Positions 34,946-45,038 of a stretch of 64,000 bases of DNA are shown here, one piece after another; the stretch's first letter is position 1, and each line of letters opens with the position of its first letter. The DNA comes from Herbidospora yilanensis. Its GTDB lineage: Bacteria > Actinomycetota > Actinomycetes > Streptosporangiales > Streptosporangiaceae. A program made the position numbers and the translations under genes. The stretch is from positions 45,902-109,901 of the forward strand of contig NZ_BBXE01000038.1 in assembly GCF_001570565.1 (NCBI RefSeq). The letters are read 5' to 3'. The notes beneath the pieces were generated by a model. That model was not told the origin of the DNA. It saw only the letters and a list, made by a program, of their open reading frames with translations, and searched no databases.

Positions 34946-34984
34946 GCGTAGAGGTCGGCCGGTCCGACCAGCTCCCAGACGAGA

Positions 34985-35011
34985 GAAGTACAGTTCTCAT
35001 AACTGTACTTC
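34985..35011. terminator. Bidirectional hairpin between convergent genes
   Basis: GAAGTACAGTT (34985-34995) and AACTGTACTTC (35001-35011) form a perfect 11-bp stem with a CTCAT loop, AT-rich for this genome and followed by CTTTCAC. It sits between the PPOX and YihY genes, which face each other. Confidence 0.8.
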
Positions 35012-35041
35012 TTTCACAAACCCGCAGGTGGGTGGTCGTCC

Positions 35042-36079
35042 TCAGCGCCGCCGGGTGAGCTTGGCCAGCAGTGGCCGGGCGGCGGCCAGCAGCGCCGTGC
35101 CGACCGCGCCGACCAGGGGCTCCCGTTCCTCCTCCTTCGAGGGGCCGGGGTCGGGCAGGGCTGGTTCGGTCTGGTGGGTGCGCGAGGCTTCGAGCTGGGC
35201 CGCGAAGGCCAGGCCCAGGAACAGCGCGATCGAGGTCAGGAACGACCAGAGCAGCAGCGCCATCACCGCCGTCAGCGGGCCGTAGGTCTCGCCGAAGCCC
35301 TCGTTGAGGCTGGTGTAGAGGGTCAGGCCCAGAGTGAAGGTCGTCCACAACACCAGGGTGACCAGCGCGCCGAAGGCCAGCCACGTGTGGCCGGGCTGGC
35401 GGCGCCGGGGCGCGGCGCGGAAGATGACCGAGGTCGCCACCAGGGCCAGCAGGAAACCCAGCGGCCATCTGACCAGGTCGAAGGCGAAGCGCAGGGCGTG
35501 GCCCCAGTCGTACACGCGGGTGAGGGCCTCTTTCAGCGCGTCGCCGCCGACCATGATGACGAAGCCGGCCACCATGAACGAGCCTGCGGTCGTCGCCAGG
35601 ACCAGCCCGCGCAGGTATTTGCGGTGGAAGGGGCGGTCGCGTTCGATGCCGTAGATGCGGTTGGCCCCGCGTTCGACCTGGGCCATGGTGCTGACCAGAG
35701 CGAACACGGAGGTGCCGAGGCCCAGCCACAACGCGACCGCGTCGGAGCGCGAGCCGCCGTCGAGGATGTCGCGGACGGCCGCGACGCCCTCTCCCGGGCT
35801 CAGGTGGCTCAGGGTCAGCGCCAGGACCTGGCCGAGCTCCTCGGTGTGGACGACCGAGGAGAGCCCGACCAGGGCGATCGCGCCGGGGATGACCGACAGG
35901 CACATCTGCAACGCCAGGGCCCGCGAATGGCTCATGCCGTCGCCGTAGCGGAAACGCGTGAACGAGTCGCGGGCGAGCCGCCAGGCGCCGTAGGCGCGCA
36001 GGGCGGCCCAGGCGTCGTCGGCCGACAGGTCGTCGCCGGTCATCGACTGGGTTTGGGGGACGAGGGTGGCTGAGCCCAC
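35042..36079 (-). CDS. YihY/BrkB-family membrane protein
   Basis: A 345-residue integral membrane protein with six predicted helices. GMSHSRALALQMCLSVIPGAIALVGLSS, the AQVERGANRIYGIERDR loop and TYGPLTAVMALLLWSFLTSIALFLGLAFAAQLEASR are characteristic of the YihY family, whose transport or assembly role is unsettled. GTG 36079 is favoured because TAACTT lies 6 nt upstream (leaderless); ATG 36043 is an alternative. The C-terminal tail is charged and cytoplasmic. Confidence 0.88.
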   Translation of the reverse strand: MGSATLVPQTQSMTGDDLSADDAWAALRAYGAWRLARDSFTRFRYGDGMSHSRALALQMCLSVIPGAIALVGLSSVVHTEELGQVLALTLSHLSPGEGVAAVRDILDGGSRSDAVALWLGLGTSVFALVSTMAQVERGANRIYGIERDRPFHRKYLRGLVLATTAGSFMVAGFVIMVGGDALKEALTRVYDWGHALRFAFDLVRWPLGFLLALVATSVIFRAAPRRRQPGHTWLAFGALVTLVLWTTFTLGLTLYTSLNEGFGETYGPLTAVMALLLWSFLTSIALFLGLAFAAQLEASRTHQTEPALPDPGPSKEEEREPLVGAVGTALLAAARPLLAKLTRRR

Positions 36080-36098
36080 GCCGCCAAGTTACCCAATC

Positions 36099-36959
36099 TC
36101 AGATCAACTGCACGACCGGGATCACCTCGGAGCCGATCTGCTCCAGCGGGGTCAGCTCGTACACCCCCTTGACCTGGCCGATCGCCATTCCGAAGCCCAT
36201 CTCGGCGAAGCCGCCGAGGTCGTCGACGATCTTCTGGACGCCGTGCGTGGTGTCGTAGGCGTAGTAGACCGTCTTCTGGATGTCGTCGTAGTCGCGGCCG
36301 ACCGCCTCGCAGTGGCCGCGCAGCACGTCGAGCTTGTGCTGGAGCTCGTCGGACGGGAACAGGTTGCAGGCGTCGCCGTACTGGGCGACCAGGCGCAGCG
36401 TCTTCTTCTCGCCGCCGCCGCCGATCATGATCGGCGGGTGCGGGCGGGTGATCGGCTGCGGGGAGTTCAGCGGCCGGTCGAGCTGGAAGTGCCTGCCCCG
36501 GTACGGGCTCTCGTCGCCGCCCCACATGCGGTGGCAGATCTGCAGCGCCTCTTCGAGCTGCTCGAAGCGTTCGGCCAGCGGCGGGAACGGGAAGCCGAGG
36601 CCCTTCGACTCGTCCTCGTTCCAGGCGGCCCCGATGCCCAGCCAGGCCCGGCCCCCCGACAACACGTCGAGCGTGGTCACGATCTTGGCGAGCAGACCGG
36701 GCTGCCGGTAGATCACCCCGGTGATGAGGGCCAGCAGCCGCGCCCGCGAGGTGTGCGCGGCGATCCAGCCGAGGGTGGTGTACGCCTCCAGCATGGGCTC
36801 CTCGGGAGCGCCCACGCCGCGGATCTGCCAGAAGTGGTCCATCACCGCGATGGTGTCGAATCCGGCCTGGTCGGCGGTGGTGACGATCTGGGCGAGCCGG
36901 TCACTGAGCACCGGGTCGCCGGGGTACGTGAAACTCGGGATCTGAAGTCCAACCTTCAT
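36099..36959 (-). CDS. F420-dependent LLM-class oxidoreductase
   Basis: A 286-residue TIM-barrel enzyme of the luciferase family, F420-dependent subgroup. MKVGLQIPSFTYPG, VMDHFWQI, GVIYRQPGLLAKIVTTLDVLSGGRAWLGIGAAWNE and HPPIMIGGGGEKKTLRLVAQYGDACN are diagnostic. It would transfer hydride to or from coenzyme F420, with unknown substrate. ATG 36959 has AAGGT 5 nt upstream. It lies 19 nt from the YihY gene on the same strand. Confidence 0.88.
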   Translation of the reverse strand: MKVGLQIPSFTYPGDPVLSDRLAQIVTTADQAGFDTIAVMDHFWQIRGVGAPEEPMLEAYTTLGWIAAHTSRARLLALITGVIYRQPGLLAKIVTTLDVLSGGRAWLGIGAAWNEDESKGLGFPFPPLAERFEQLEEALQICHRMWGGDESPYRGRHFQLDRPLNSPQPITRPHPPIMIGGGGEKKTLRLVAQYGDACNLFPSDELQHKLDVLRGHCEAVGRDYDDIQKTVYYAYDTTHGVQKIVDDLGGFAEMGFGMAIGQVKGVYELTPLEQIGSEVIPVVQLI

Positions 36960-36978
36960 GCTTACCTTCTTACCGCCA

Positions 36979-37515
36979 TTACCCCGCAATTCCGGTTAGG
37001 GCGGCGAGCTGCTCGGTACGCGCCGCCGTCATGTCGGCCGCCAGGTCGAGGGCCTCCACGGCCGCGCCGGCCTTCTGCTCGCTGGCGGTCACCATGGCCG
37101 ACTGGTCGAGGTGCCCCTTCAGGCTCTTGACCAGGATCTTGTCGAACGCCTTCCCCTTCGCCCTGGCCGCCGCCTCGATGACGATCGGGGTCGGCATGCC
37201 CGGCATGTCGTGCCCCTCGTGCGGGTTGGGGCCCGCCTTCGCGCTGGTCAGGATCGCGCGAAGACGGGCCAGCTCAGCCCGGTGGCCCCGGCCGACGGAC
37301 CCCGCCAGGTCGGCGAGCGCGGGGTCCGCGGCCCGGCCGGGGGCCAGGTCGAGCACTTTCAGCACCCGCTCGTTCATCGCCGCCATGAGCTGCGCCCACG
37401 CCACGTCCGTGGGGTTGTACGCGGCCACCCTCACCACCGGCTTCGGCGGGGGCGGCGCTTCCGGCGTACAGGAGCAGAGCGCGAGAATCAGGGCGGCGAG
37501 AACGAGCCTTCTCAT
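36979..37515 (-). CDS. DUF305-like lipoprotein
   Basis: A 178-residue secreted lipoprotein; the lipobox LCSC places lipidated Cys at 16. The mature protein is helical and holds a Met/His cluster EGHDMPGMPTP that joins two ferritin-like repeats, as in DUF305 proteins. The HH pairs that usually bind metal in that family are replaced or shifted here, so copper binding is uncertain. The ATG overlaps the stop of the DUF1996 gene (ATGA), so the two are co-translated. Confidence 0.7.
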   Translation of the reverse strand: MRRLVLAALILALCSCTPEAPPPPKPVVRVAAYNPTDVAWAQLMAAMNERVLKVLDLAPGRAADPALADLAGSVGRGHRAELARLRAILTSAKAGPNPHEGHDMPGMPTPIVIEAAARAKGKAFDKILVKSLKGHLDQSAMVTASEQKAGAAVEALDLAADMTAARTEQLAALTGIAG

Positions 37516-38795
37516 GGGCGGCCGTTGGCCCCGCACTTGATGACGGGACGGATGCAGTCACGCACCCGCTGCCACATCTCGGCCTCGGGCCAGGCGTTGA
37601 AGAAGTCGCCGTGCATGGTGAATCCCCGGCCCGACGAGAGGCGGATCCGCGACGGATCGCCGTTGACCGGGTAACGCAGCACCTGGCGCAACTTCGGCAC
37701 GGGGACCGGGTGGGTCGACGGGCACGCCTGGTTGACCGGGTAGGCCATGTGGCTCTTGTGGTCGGGCGAGTCGAGGTTCACCCCGTCCCAGCACTGCGGG
37801 AAGTCCAGATACGACTCGAGCATCGTCCCGGCCGGGCAGTTCACGAAGTCCTTCGACGCGCCCGCCTCGTTGGCGTGCAGGCACGACCACCGGGCGATCG
37901 TCGTGCTGTCGGGCGCGGTGGCCTTGGCGTTGCCCGCGACGATGCGCAGGCCCAGCGGCAGCGGCTGGATCTGCGCCGTGATGTCGGGCCGCACACCCTC
38001 ACCCAGGTAGTAGAACGTCGTGATGACCGGTTCGACGGGCTGGTCGTCGACGTACAGCGTCGGCACCCAGTACGACGACAGGTCGATGCGCGGGTTGCAG
38101 TTGGAGTCGCCCGCGAGGAGCGTCTCGACGGTCGAGTTGGCGTTCGTCGTCAGGTTGCCGAAGAACGAGTGCATGTGCGAGGCGCCCGGCAGGTTCGGGT
38201 AGATGATCGGGTCGTCGGGCAGCCGGTGCGTGAACGGGCAGTCGGCCAGGAACTCCGACACCCGCACGATCGGGCCCTGCGGCTGGGTCGGGGTGGGCGA
38301 TGGCGACGGCGACGGGCCGCCGCCGGGGCCGTACACCTCGAACTCGAACAGCGAGACGCCGTAGGGCGTGGCGCGGGCGGTGGTGTGGACGCGGATGTAG
38401 CGGGCCGACGTCTGGGTGAAATTGATCGTCTGCACGCCGCCGGTCTGGGCGGTGCGGGTGGCCGCCGTCGCCCAGGTCGTGCCGTCGGACGAGGTCTGGA
38501 TCTGGTAGGCGGTGGCGTAGGCCGCCTCCCAGCGCAGCACGACCTGGTTCATCGCGGTCGCGGCGCCGAAGTCGACGCGCAGCCACTGCGGGTCGGAGAA
38601 CAGGCTCGACCACCGGCTGCCGACGTTGCCGTCGACGGCGTTGGCGGCGACGAAGCCGCCCTCGACCGACGAGGCGGTGGCGGTCTTGCCCTGTGAGATG
38701 GGGGCCGCTTCGGCCCGTTGGGTGACGATCGTGAGCATCGCCAGGATCAGCACGCCGATGGCGGCGATCCTGGCCCACGTGATGGTCAGGGACAT
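37512..38795 (-). CDS. Secreted CBM32-like / DUF1996 protein
   Basis: A 427-residue exported protein. A signal peptide (about 1-30) is followed by an F5/8 type C (CBM32-like) domain (about 32-160, GKTATASSVEGG...VDGNVGSRWSS), a Pro/Ser/Thr linker, and a DUF1996 domain (about 185-427; ASHMHSFFGN, NCNPRIDLSSYWVPTLY and conserved Cys). DUF1996 has no settled activity but occurs in secreted polysaccharide-related proteins. The first domain resembles those of the upstream GH16 protein. The DUF305-like lipoprotein follows in the same operon. Confidence 0.82.
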   Translation of the reverse strand: MSLTITWARIAAIGVLILAMLTIVTQRAEAAPISQGKTATASSVEGGFVAANAVDGNVGSRWSSLFSDPQWLRVDFGAATAMNQVVLRWEAAYATAYQIQTSSDGTTWATAATRTAQTGGVQTINFTQTSARYIRVHTTARATPYGVSLFEFEVYGPGGGPSPSPSPTPTQPQGPIVRVSEFLADCPFTHRLPDDPIIYPNLPGASHMHSFFGNLTTNANSTVETLLAGDSNCNPRIDLSSYWVPTLYVDDQPVEPVITTFYYLGEGVRPDITAQIQPLPLGLRIVAGNAKATAPDSTTIARWSCLHANEAGASKDFVNCPAGTMLESYLDFPQCWDGVNLDSPDHKSHMAYPVNQACPSTHPVPVPKLRQVLRYPVNGDPSRIRLSSGRGFTMHGDFFNAWPEAEMWQRVRDCIRPVIKCGANGRP

Positions 38796-38819
38796 CGCGT
38801 ACTCCAATGGTGGGGGGTG

Positions 38820-38848
38820 CTCCCCGGGGGCGTCGAGCCCCCGGGGAG
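38820..38848 (-). terminator. Terminator between the GH16 and DUF1996 genes
   Basis: CTCCCCGGGGGC (38820-38831) and GCCCCCGGGGAG (38837-38848) form a perfect 12-bp stem with a 5-nt loop. It lies just beyond the GH16 stop and within the 58 nt before the next start, so readthrough to the DUF1996 gene should be limited. Confidence 0.8.
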
Positions 38849-38853
38849 GTGGA

Positions 38854-41028
38854 TCACTGGTACACGCGCACGTAGTCGACGAGCATCTGCTTCGGGAAGC
38901 CGGTGGAGGCGTCCGGCGGACCCGGCCAGTCGCCGCCGACGGCGAGGTTGAGGATGATGTAGAACGGGTGGTCGTACACCCACGGCCCGCGGGTCGCCTC
39001 GACCTGGGCCTTGCTGAGCGCGAAGACCTGGCGGCCGTCGACGCTCCACGTCATGCCCTGGCTGTTCCAGTCGAGCGACCACACGTGGTAGTCGTCGGAG
39101 AAGTCGGCGCCGCTCGGAAGGGTGTTCGGCGCCCCGATCCCGCCGCCGCCGTTGTAGGCCGGCGCGTGGATCGTGGTGTACGACGTCTTCACGTCCTTGC
39201 CGAGCACCTCGACGATGTCGATCTCGCCGTTGTACGGCCACGGCCGCCCGGTCAGGAAGTCGGCGCCCATCATCCAGAACGCCGGCCACAGGCCGTTGCC
39301 CTTGGGCACCTTGATCCTGGCCTCGACCCGGCCGTAGGTGAAGTGGAACTTCGTGCCGGTGTTCATGCGGTGGGAGGTGTACTGGCAGGTGCCGCCCGGA
39401 CAGGACGACCCCGGCGTGACCTCCTGGCGGGCCTCCATGACGAGCTGCCCGGCGCCGTTCATGTTGGCGTTGTTGTTGCTGGTGTAGTACTCCAGCTCGT
39501 TGTTCGGGCCGGTGCCGGGGTCGGGCCGCCACTTGGCCGCGTCGGGCTTGCTGCCCGCCGGGCCGTCGAACTCGTCGCTCCAGACGAGCTGCGGGGGGTT
39601 GCGCGGGTCGGGCGGCGCGGCGGGCGGGGTGGTGGGGGCGCCACCGGTGCCGTACACCTGGAACTCCCACAGGCTGTAGCCGTAGGGGGTGGCGCGCTGG
39701 GTGCCGTACATCCGGACGTAACGCCCGCTCCCGGTCACGGGGATCGACTGCTTGAAGCCGGTCCCGGTGGTCGTGGAGTAGATGTTGGTCCAGGTGGCGG
39801 CGTCGTTGGAGGTCTGGATGTTGAACGACCGCGCGAACGCCGGGTCCCACTGCAGGACGACCCTGCTGATCTGGGCCACCGCGCCGAGGTCGACGTAGAT
39901 CCAGCCGGGGTCGACCCAGCCCGTGGTCGAGCTCGTCGCCCAGCGGCTGGCCGGGTCGAGGTCGAAGGCGCGGGCCGGCGTGCACTCCCAGCAGTTCCCG
40001 TCGCTCTGCGACGTGGAGGCGACGGCGGGCTTGTTGTACGAGAGCAGCCGCTCCCCGCCCGGGTCAGGTGACGGAGAGGGAGAAGGGCTGGGACTCGGGG
40101 ACGGGCTCGGCGACGGCGACGGCGACGGGCTGGTCGTCGTGCCGGTGCGGACCTGGATCTCGAACAGGCTGACCCCGAAGGGCAGCGCCCGGTTCGACAT
40201 CACGATCCGCAGGTAGCGGCCGCTGCCGCTCAGCGTGATGTTCTCCGTGCCGCCCGCGCCGGTCGTCGTCGAGTGGATCTGCGTGAACGTGGTGTTGTTC
40301 GGCGAGACCTCCACCTGGTACGTCCGCGCGAACGCGGCCTCCCACACCAGCGTCAGGCCACAGATCGCCGTGGTGGCACCGAGGTCGATCGTCACCGACT
40401 GGGGCTCGCCGTAGGCGCTGGCCCACCGCGTGCCGGCGACGCCGTCGACGGCGTTGGCCGCGACGAAGGCGCCCTCGGTGGAGGTCGCGGTGATCGGCTT
40501 GCCGAGGGCGGCGTTGCCGCCGCACGTGCCGGTCGGGCCGGTGGACCCGTAGATCTGGAACTCCCACAGGGAGTAACCCCAGGCGGTGCCCCTTTGGGTG
40601 CCGTACATCCGGATGTAGCGCCCGGTGCCGGTCACGTTGAGGGTCTGGACGCCGCCCGTGCCGGCGGTGGTGGTGTGGACGGTCGTCCAGGTGGTGCCGT
40701 TGGCGGAGGTCTGGATCTGGAACGCCCGCCCGTAGGCGGCCTCCCAGTTCAGCACGACCTGGCTGATGGTCGCCGAGGCGCCCAGGTCGACCTGGATCCA
40801 CTGGGGATCGGAGAAGGCACTGGCCCACCGGGTGCCGGTGCTGCCGTCGACGGCGGCGGACGCCGCGAAGGCCCCCTCGACCGAGGAGGCGGTGGCGGTC
40901 TTCCCCTGCGAGAGCAGGGCGTCGGCGGCCTGGGCCGGCTGGATGGCGACGTAGGAGGCGAGCAGCGCCAGCGCTGCCGCGATGAGCACGCCCAGGCGTA
41001 ACCGGCCCGGACTGCGCGATGAACTCAA
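38854..41028 (-). CDS. Secreted GH16 beta-glucanase with three CBM32-like domains
   Basis: A 724-residue exported enzyme. A signal peptide (about 1-35) is followed by two F5/8 type C domains (about 38-160 and 168-295), a Pro-Ser repeat linker, a third such domain (about 330-460), and a GH16 catalytic domain (about 480-724). The active-site strand GEIDIVEVLG holds the nucleophile and acid/base Glu in the ExDxxE pattern. The laminarinase-like ending suggests endo-1,3-beta-glucanase activity on fungal or algal glucan. Two LacI/CebR-type palindromes upstream imply sugar-dependent repression. Confidence 0.9.
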   Translation of the reverse strand: MSSSRSPGRLRLGVLIAAALALLASYVAIQPAQAADALLSQGKTATASSVEGAFAASAAVDGSTGTRWASAFSDPQWIQVDLGASATISQVVLNWEAAYGRAFQIQTSANGTTWTTVHTTTAGTGGVQTLNVTGTGRYIRMYGTQRGTAWGYSLWEFQIYGSTGPTGTCGGNAALGKPITATSTEGAFVAANAVDGVAGTRWASAYGEPQSVTIDLGATTAICGLTLVWEAAFARTYQVEVSPNNTTFTQIHSTTTGAGGTENITLSGSGRYLRIVMSNRALPFGVSLFEIQVRTGTTTSPSPSPSPSPSPSPSPSPSPSPDPGGERLLSYNKPAVASTSQSDGNCWECTPARAFDLDPASRWATSSTTGWVDPGWIYVDLGAVAQISRVVLQWDPAFARSFNIQTSNDAATWTNIYSTTTGTGFKQSIPVTGSGRYVRMYGTQRATPYGYSLWEFQVYGTGGAPTTPPAAPPDPRNPPQLVWSDEFDGPAGSKPDAAKWRPDPGTGPNNELEYYTSNNNANMNGAGQLVMEARQEVTPGSSCPGGTCQYTSHRMNTGTKFHFTYGRVEARIKVPKGNGLWPAFWMMGADFLTGRPWPYNGEIDIVEVLGKDVKTSYTTIHAPAYNGGGGIGAPNTLPSGADFSDDYHVWSLDWNSQGMTWSVDGRQVFALSKAQVEATRGPWVYDHPFYIILNLAVGGDWPGPPDASTGFPKQMLVDYVRVYQ

Positions 41029-41062
41029 CGTGTCTCCTCGGGAGGGCGGGGGGTGAAGTTCG

Positions 41063-41074
41063 GGGAGCGCTCCC
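41063..41074. promoter_or_regulatory. LacI/CebR-type operator, proximal
   Basis: GGGAGCGCTCCC is a perfect palindrome matching the core of the actinobacterial CebR operator TGGGAGCGCTCCCA. It lies 35 nt before the GH16 start, where a bound repressor would block early transcription. Confidence 0.75.
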
Positions 41075-41161
41075 TGGGCCCTGAGGTTCTCCTTTTGTTC
41101 CGATATCTGTCAAGTATCAAATTAACTCTGACGTAACGAAGACGAAAGAGTTAACCGGCTC

Positions 41162-41175
41162 GGAGAGCGCTCTCC
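41162..41175. promoter_or_regulatory. LacI/CebR-type operator, distal
   Basis: GGAGAGCGCTCTCC is a perfect 14-bp palindrome with the same AGCGCT centre. The centres of the two operators are exactly 100 bp apart, which suits repressor looping. Confidence 0.7.
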
Positions 41176-41458
41176 AGAAGCGATCATGGAACTGACGATT
41201 GGCGTTTGAGCTTTGAATATCCAATGGAACGATTCCCGCTAACGTCACGCGGCGATTCACTGACTGCGGCCGGCGGGAGCCATTGACGAGCACAGCCGGC
41301 ACGGGTCACCCTGATGAGGGAACGTTCTCTCCATGATCATTAAACCGCCTCACAGGGCGGTCGTCATAGATCTGTGAACCAGCCTGTACGTCCACTAGAC
41401 CTATAACGATTCGATGACACAGCGGTTTTTCACCATCGCGGTACGTAGTGTCAGCGTC

Positions 41459-41908
41459 ATGTCCGAAACAGAGCTCGAGATCACCCCGGCCCTCTTCGAC
41501 GCCAATCCCGACCTCGTTCCGGCCCTCCTCCGGGAGACCCACCGGACGTATCTCCCGCACCACGACGAGGTCCGGCTCGAACCTTCGGCCGTGAGCGACG
41601 AGTCCGTTCGCGTCGTCACCCTCCGGAAGGAGGGCGCACCCGTGCTGGGCTGTGTCATCACCTTTCCGGATGGTGACGACTCCCAGGCACACTGGTCCTG
41701 GCCCTCCTATGCGACAGATGTGCGCGCCCGCCACGAGTGCCCGGTGGTGCTGATGGTGATGTGGCCGTACAGATCGTCACCGGAGCGTGTGTTCAACCCC
41801 ATCGTCCTGGGACCGTCTTCAGTGATCACGCCCCACGTGGTCAGGCCGGACGACCTGCCGTCGGCGATCCGCCGCCTCCAGAAGGAAGGCGGCCTGCTCA
41901 CCGGCTGA
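41459..41908 (+). CDS. Hypothetical protein, probably a shortened member of an actinobacterial family
   Basis: A 149-residue protein. DEVRLEPSAVSDESVRVVTLRK and HWSWPSYATDVRARHECPVVLMVMWP recall a family of about 270-residue actinobacterial proteins that I remember with a similar RWSWPVY...RARLRCPV block; if so the C-terminal half is missing. The ATG lies 7 nt after TAGTGT (leaderless). The frame extends upstream to 41414 but has no better signal. Its 3' end overlaps the serine hydrolase gene by 11 bp. No function proposed. Confidence 0.5.
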   Translation: MSETELEITPALFDANPDLVPALLRETHRTYLPHHDEVRLEPSAVSDESVRVVTLRKEGAPVLGCVITFPDGDDSQAHWSWPSYATDVRARHECPVVLMVMWPYRSSPERVFNPIVLGPSSVITPHVVRPDDLPSAIRRLQKEGGLLTG

Positions 41909-42848
41909 AGGCGGCTTCGAGCAGGTCCGTGAAGACGGCGATCGGGTCTGACCAGTCGCCGTTGGTGTTGGCGACGACGATCTTCCGGCCGTCGCGGCTT
42001 CCGTACGCGTAGGTCCACGAGCCGAAGATGGCGCCGCCCATCCCCCACACCGTCTCTCCTCCCGACAACGTGAGCGACGAGACGCCCAGGCCATAGCGGC
42101 CGGTTGCCAGCCAATCGGTCGTGGGCACCGTCGTGAACATCTCGTTCTGGAGGTGCGGGGGGAGCAGGTCGCCGCGCAGGAGGGTGGTGAAGAAGTCGGC
42201 CAGGTCGGGGATGGTGGAGATCATCCCGCCCGCCGCCCAGAAGGGCGCCGGGTTCAGTTCCGTGAGGTCGTAGGTCTCCGCGTCCGGGGAAGGGTCGTGG
42301 AGGCGGCTGTAGTGACGGCCGTGCGGGCCACGGAAGCCCGCGTCGTCTCCGACCGGCAGATAGGTGCCGGGAAGGGCTTCCGTGATCCGGCCGAGCGCCT
42401 GGCTCAGCGGCCGGCCGGTGATCGTTTCGATGAGCTGACCGACGAGGGCGTAGTTGGTCTGGGAGTAGTGCCAGCCCTCGCCCGGCCGGAACGCCGCGGG
42501 CTTCGCCAGCCCGATGGCGATCAACTGGGCGGGGGTCGGGCATTCGTACTGGTTGACCTCGTCCTGGAATCGCAGGTAGTCGGCCAGGCCGCTGGTGTGC
42601 GACAGGAGTTGCCGCAGGGTGGCTCCGCCCGGCTGCGGGTCGTCGAGGCCGGCCAGGCCGTCGGCGACCAGGGTGAGCATGAGGGTGGCGACGAAGGTCT
42701 TGGTCGCGCTGCCGATGCGGAACTCGTGGTCGCGGGCGCGGGGCGCGCCGGCCGTGCCGAACCAGTGGTCGTCGCCGTCGCGGATCTCGGCGGCGATGCC
42801 GGGCAGACCGCCTTCGGTGACGGCGCGGTCGAGGATGTCCTGGATCAT
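41898..42848 (-). CDS. Serine hydrolase of the beta-lactamase / D-Ala-D-Ala carboxypeptidase family
   Basis: A 316-residue PF00144-type enzyme. The SxxK motif is SATK (47-50). The second motif, usually Y-x-N, reads HYSQTNYAL so Gln stands in the Asn place, and GMGG near the C-terminus may replace the third motif. No signal peptide is seen, so it seems cytoplasmic. The start overlaps the stop of the Clp-N gene (ATGA), making it the third gene of an HTH/Clp-N/hydrolase operon. It could be an esterase or amidase rather than a true beta-lactamase. Confidence 0.82.
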   Translation of the reverse strand: MIQDILDRAVTEGGLPGIAAEIRDGDDHWFGTAGAPRARDHEFRIGSATKTFVATLMLTLVADGLAGLDDPQPGGATLRQLLSHTSGLADYLRFQDEVNQYECPTPAQLIAIGLAKPAAFRPGEGWHYSQTNYALVGQLIETITGRPLSQALGRITEALPGTYLPVGDDAGFRGPHGRHYSRLHDPSPDAETYDLTELNPAPFWAAGGMISTIPDLADFFTTLLRGDLLPPHLQNEMFTTVPTTDWLATGRYGLGVSSLTLSGGETVWGMGGAIFGSWTYAYGSRDGRKIVVANTNGDWSDPIAVFTDLLEAAFSR

Positions 42849-43306
42849 GCCGCGTCTCCGGCGAGCCGGGCGATCAGGGCGGGACGGTCGAACCCGGCCA
42901 GGGCCAGAGCGCGGGGGACGGTGCCGATCTCGGCCTGCAGGATGCCGAGCAGCAGGTGGACCGGGCGCAGGTCCTTCTTCGTGCGGGCGCGGGCGAAGCC
43001 CCGGTCGAACGCGAGTTTGGCCGAGGCGCCCAGGGTGGTCGGCGGGTCGCCCACGCGGGTCGGCTTCGGCAGGTGGTAGACCGCCGCCGAGACCCCGACC
43101 GTCTGAAGGCTGTGCTCGAACTCCTCCCGGAGCGCGGCGCGAATCTGGTCGTATCCGAGCCCGGCCGCGATGAGCTCGGTGTTCTCCCCCACGACGGCGA
43201 TGCCGAGCAGCAGATGGCAGGCTTCCAGGGTGGCCGAGCCGTCGTCGAAGGCCTCCAGTCGGGCTTGCTGGATGACGGAGTTCAGGTAGTGGTCGATGGC
43301 GGCCAC
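42845..43306 (-). CDS. Clp N-domain protein without ATPase
   Basis: A 153-residue protein built of two Clp_N repeats (about 5-75 and 85-153; LEACHLLLGIAVVGENTELIAAGLG and LRPVHLLLGILQAEIGTVPRALALAG). These are the substrate-receiving domains of ClpA/ClpC, but no AAA+ domain follows. Such stand-alone proteins may act as adaptors for Clp proteases. The GTG starts 1 nt after the HTH gene stop and the gene overlaps the next start, so the three genes are one operon. Confidence 0.85.
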   Translation of the reverse strand: MAAIDHYLNSVIQQARLEAFDDGSATLEACHLLLGIAVVGENTELIAAGLGYDQIRAALREEFEHSLQTVGVSAAVYHLPKPTRVGDPPTTLGASAKLAFDRGFARARTKKDLRPVHLLLGILQAEIGTVPRALALAGFDRPALIARLAGDAA

Positions 43307-43307
43307 G

Positions 43308-43526
43308 TCAACGCCTCCTCAGGGACACACCGGCTTCGATGAGCCGTTTGGCGTGTTTCTTGTGGACCGCCTGTCGGGTGATGCCCAACGCCTCGGCCAC
43401 CTCGGGCCAGCTCCATCCGTCGCGCATGGCCTGCTCGACGGCGGCCTCTTCGAGCTGGTCGGCGAGACGGCGGAGCGCGGCGACGGCGGCCAGGGCGTCG
43501 GCGGGATCGGTGAGTTCCGGCGGCAT
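43308..43526 (-). CDS. Small HTH regulator of the Clp-N operon
   Basis: A 72-residue protein. An N-terminal helix (about 5-35, LEEAAVEQAMRDG) is followed by a helix-turn-helix WSWPEVAEALGITRQAVHKKHAKRL. This type is often found with a stand-alone Clp-N gene in actinomycetes. ATG 43526 lies 7 nt after TACGGT, and a perfect palindrome spans the promoter, so it is probably leaderless and autoregulated. Confidence 0.85.
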   Translation of the reverse strand: MPPELTDPADALAAVAALRRLADQLEEAAVEQAMRDGWSWPEVAEALGITRQAVHKKHAKRLIEAGVSLRRR

Positions 43527-43533
43527 GCGAGCA

Positions 43534-45038
<1,505 letters not shown>

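Larger units (their letters stand above)
41029..41458. other. 430-bp intergenic region with regulatory sites, no gene seen
   Basis: This AT-richer stretch carries two CebR-type palindromes (41063-41074 and 41162-41175). TTGACA on the minus strand (41113-41108) may be part of the GH16 promoter, and TAGTGT (41446-41451) precedes the rightward ATG by 7 nt. I see no convincing small CDS. Confidence 0.5.

Noticed and set aside
40063..40135. Short tandem DNA repeat that might suggest an array
   Set aside because: It encodes the Pro-Ser linker of the GH16 protein and is in frame; no CRISPR-like spacers exist in the window.
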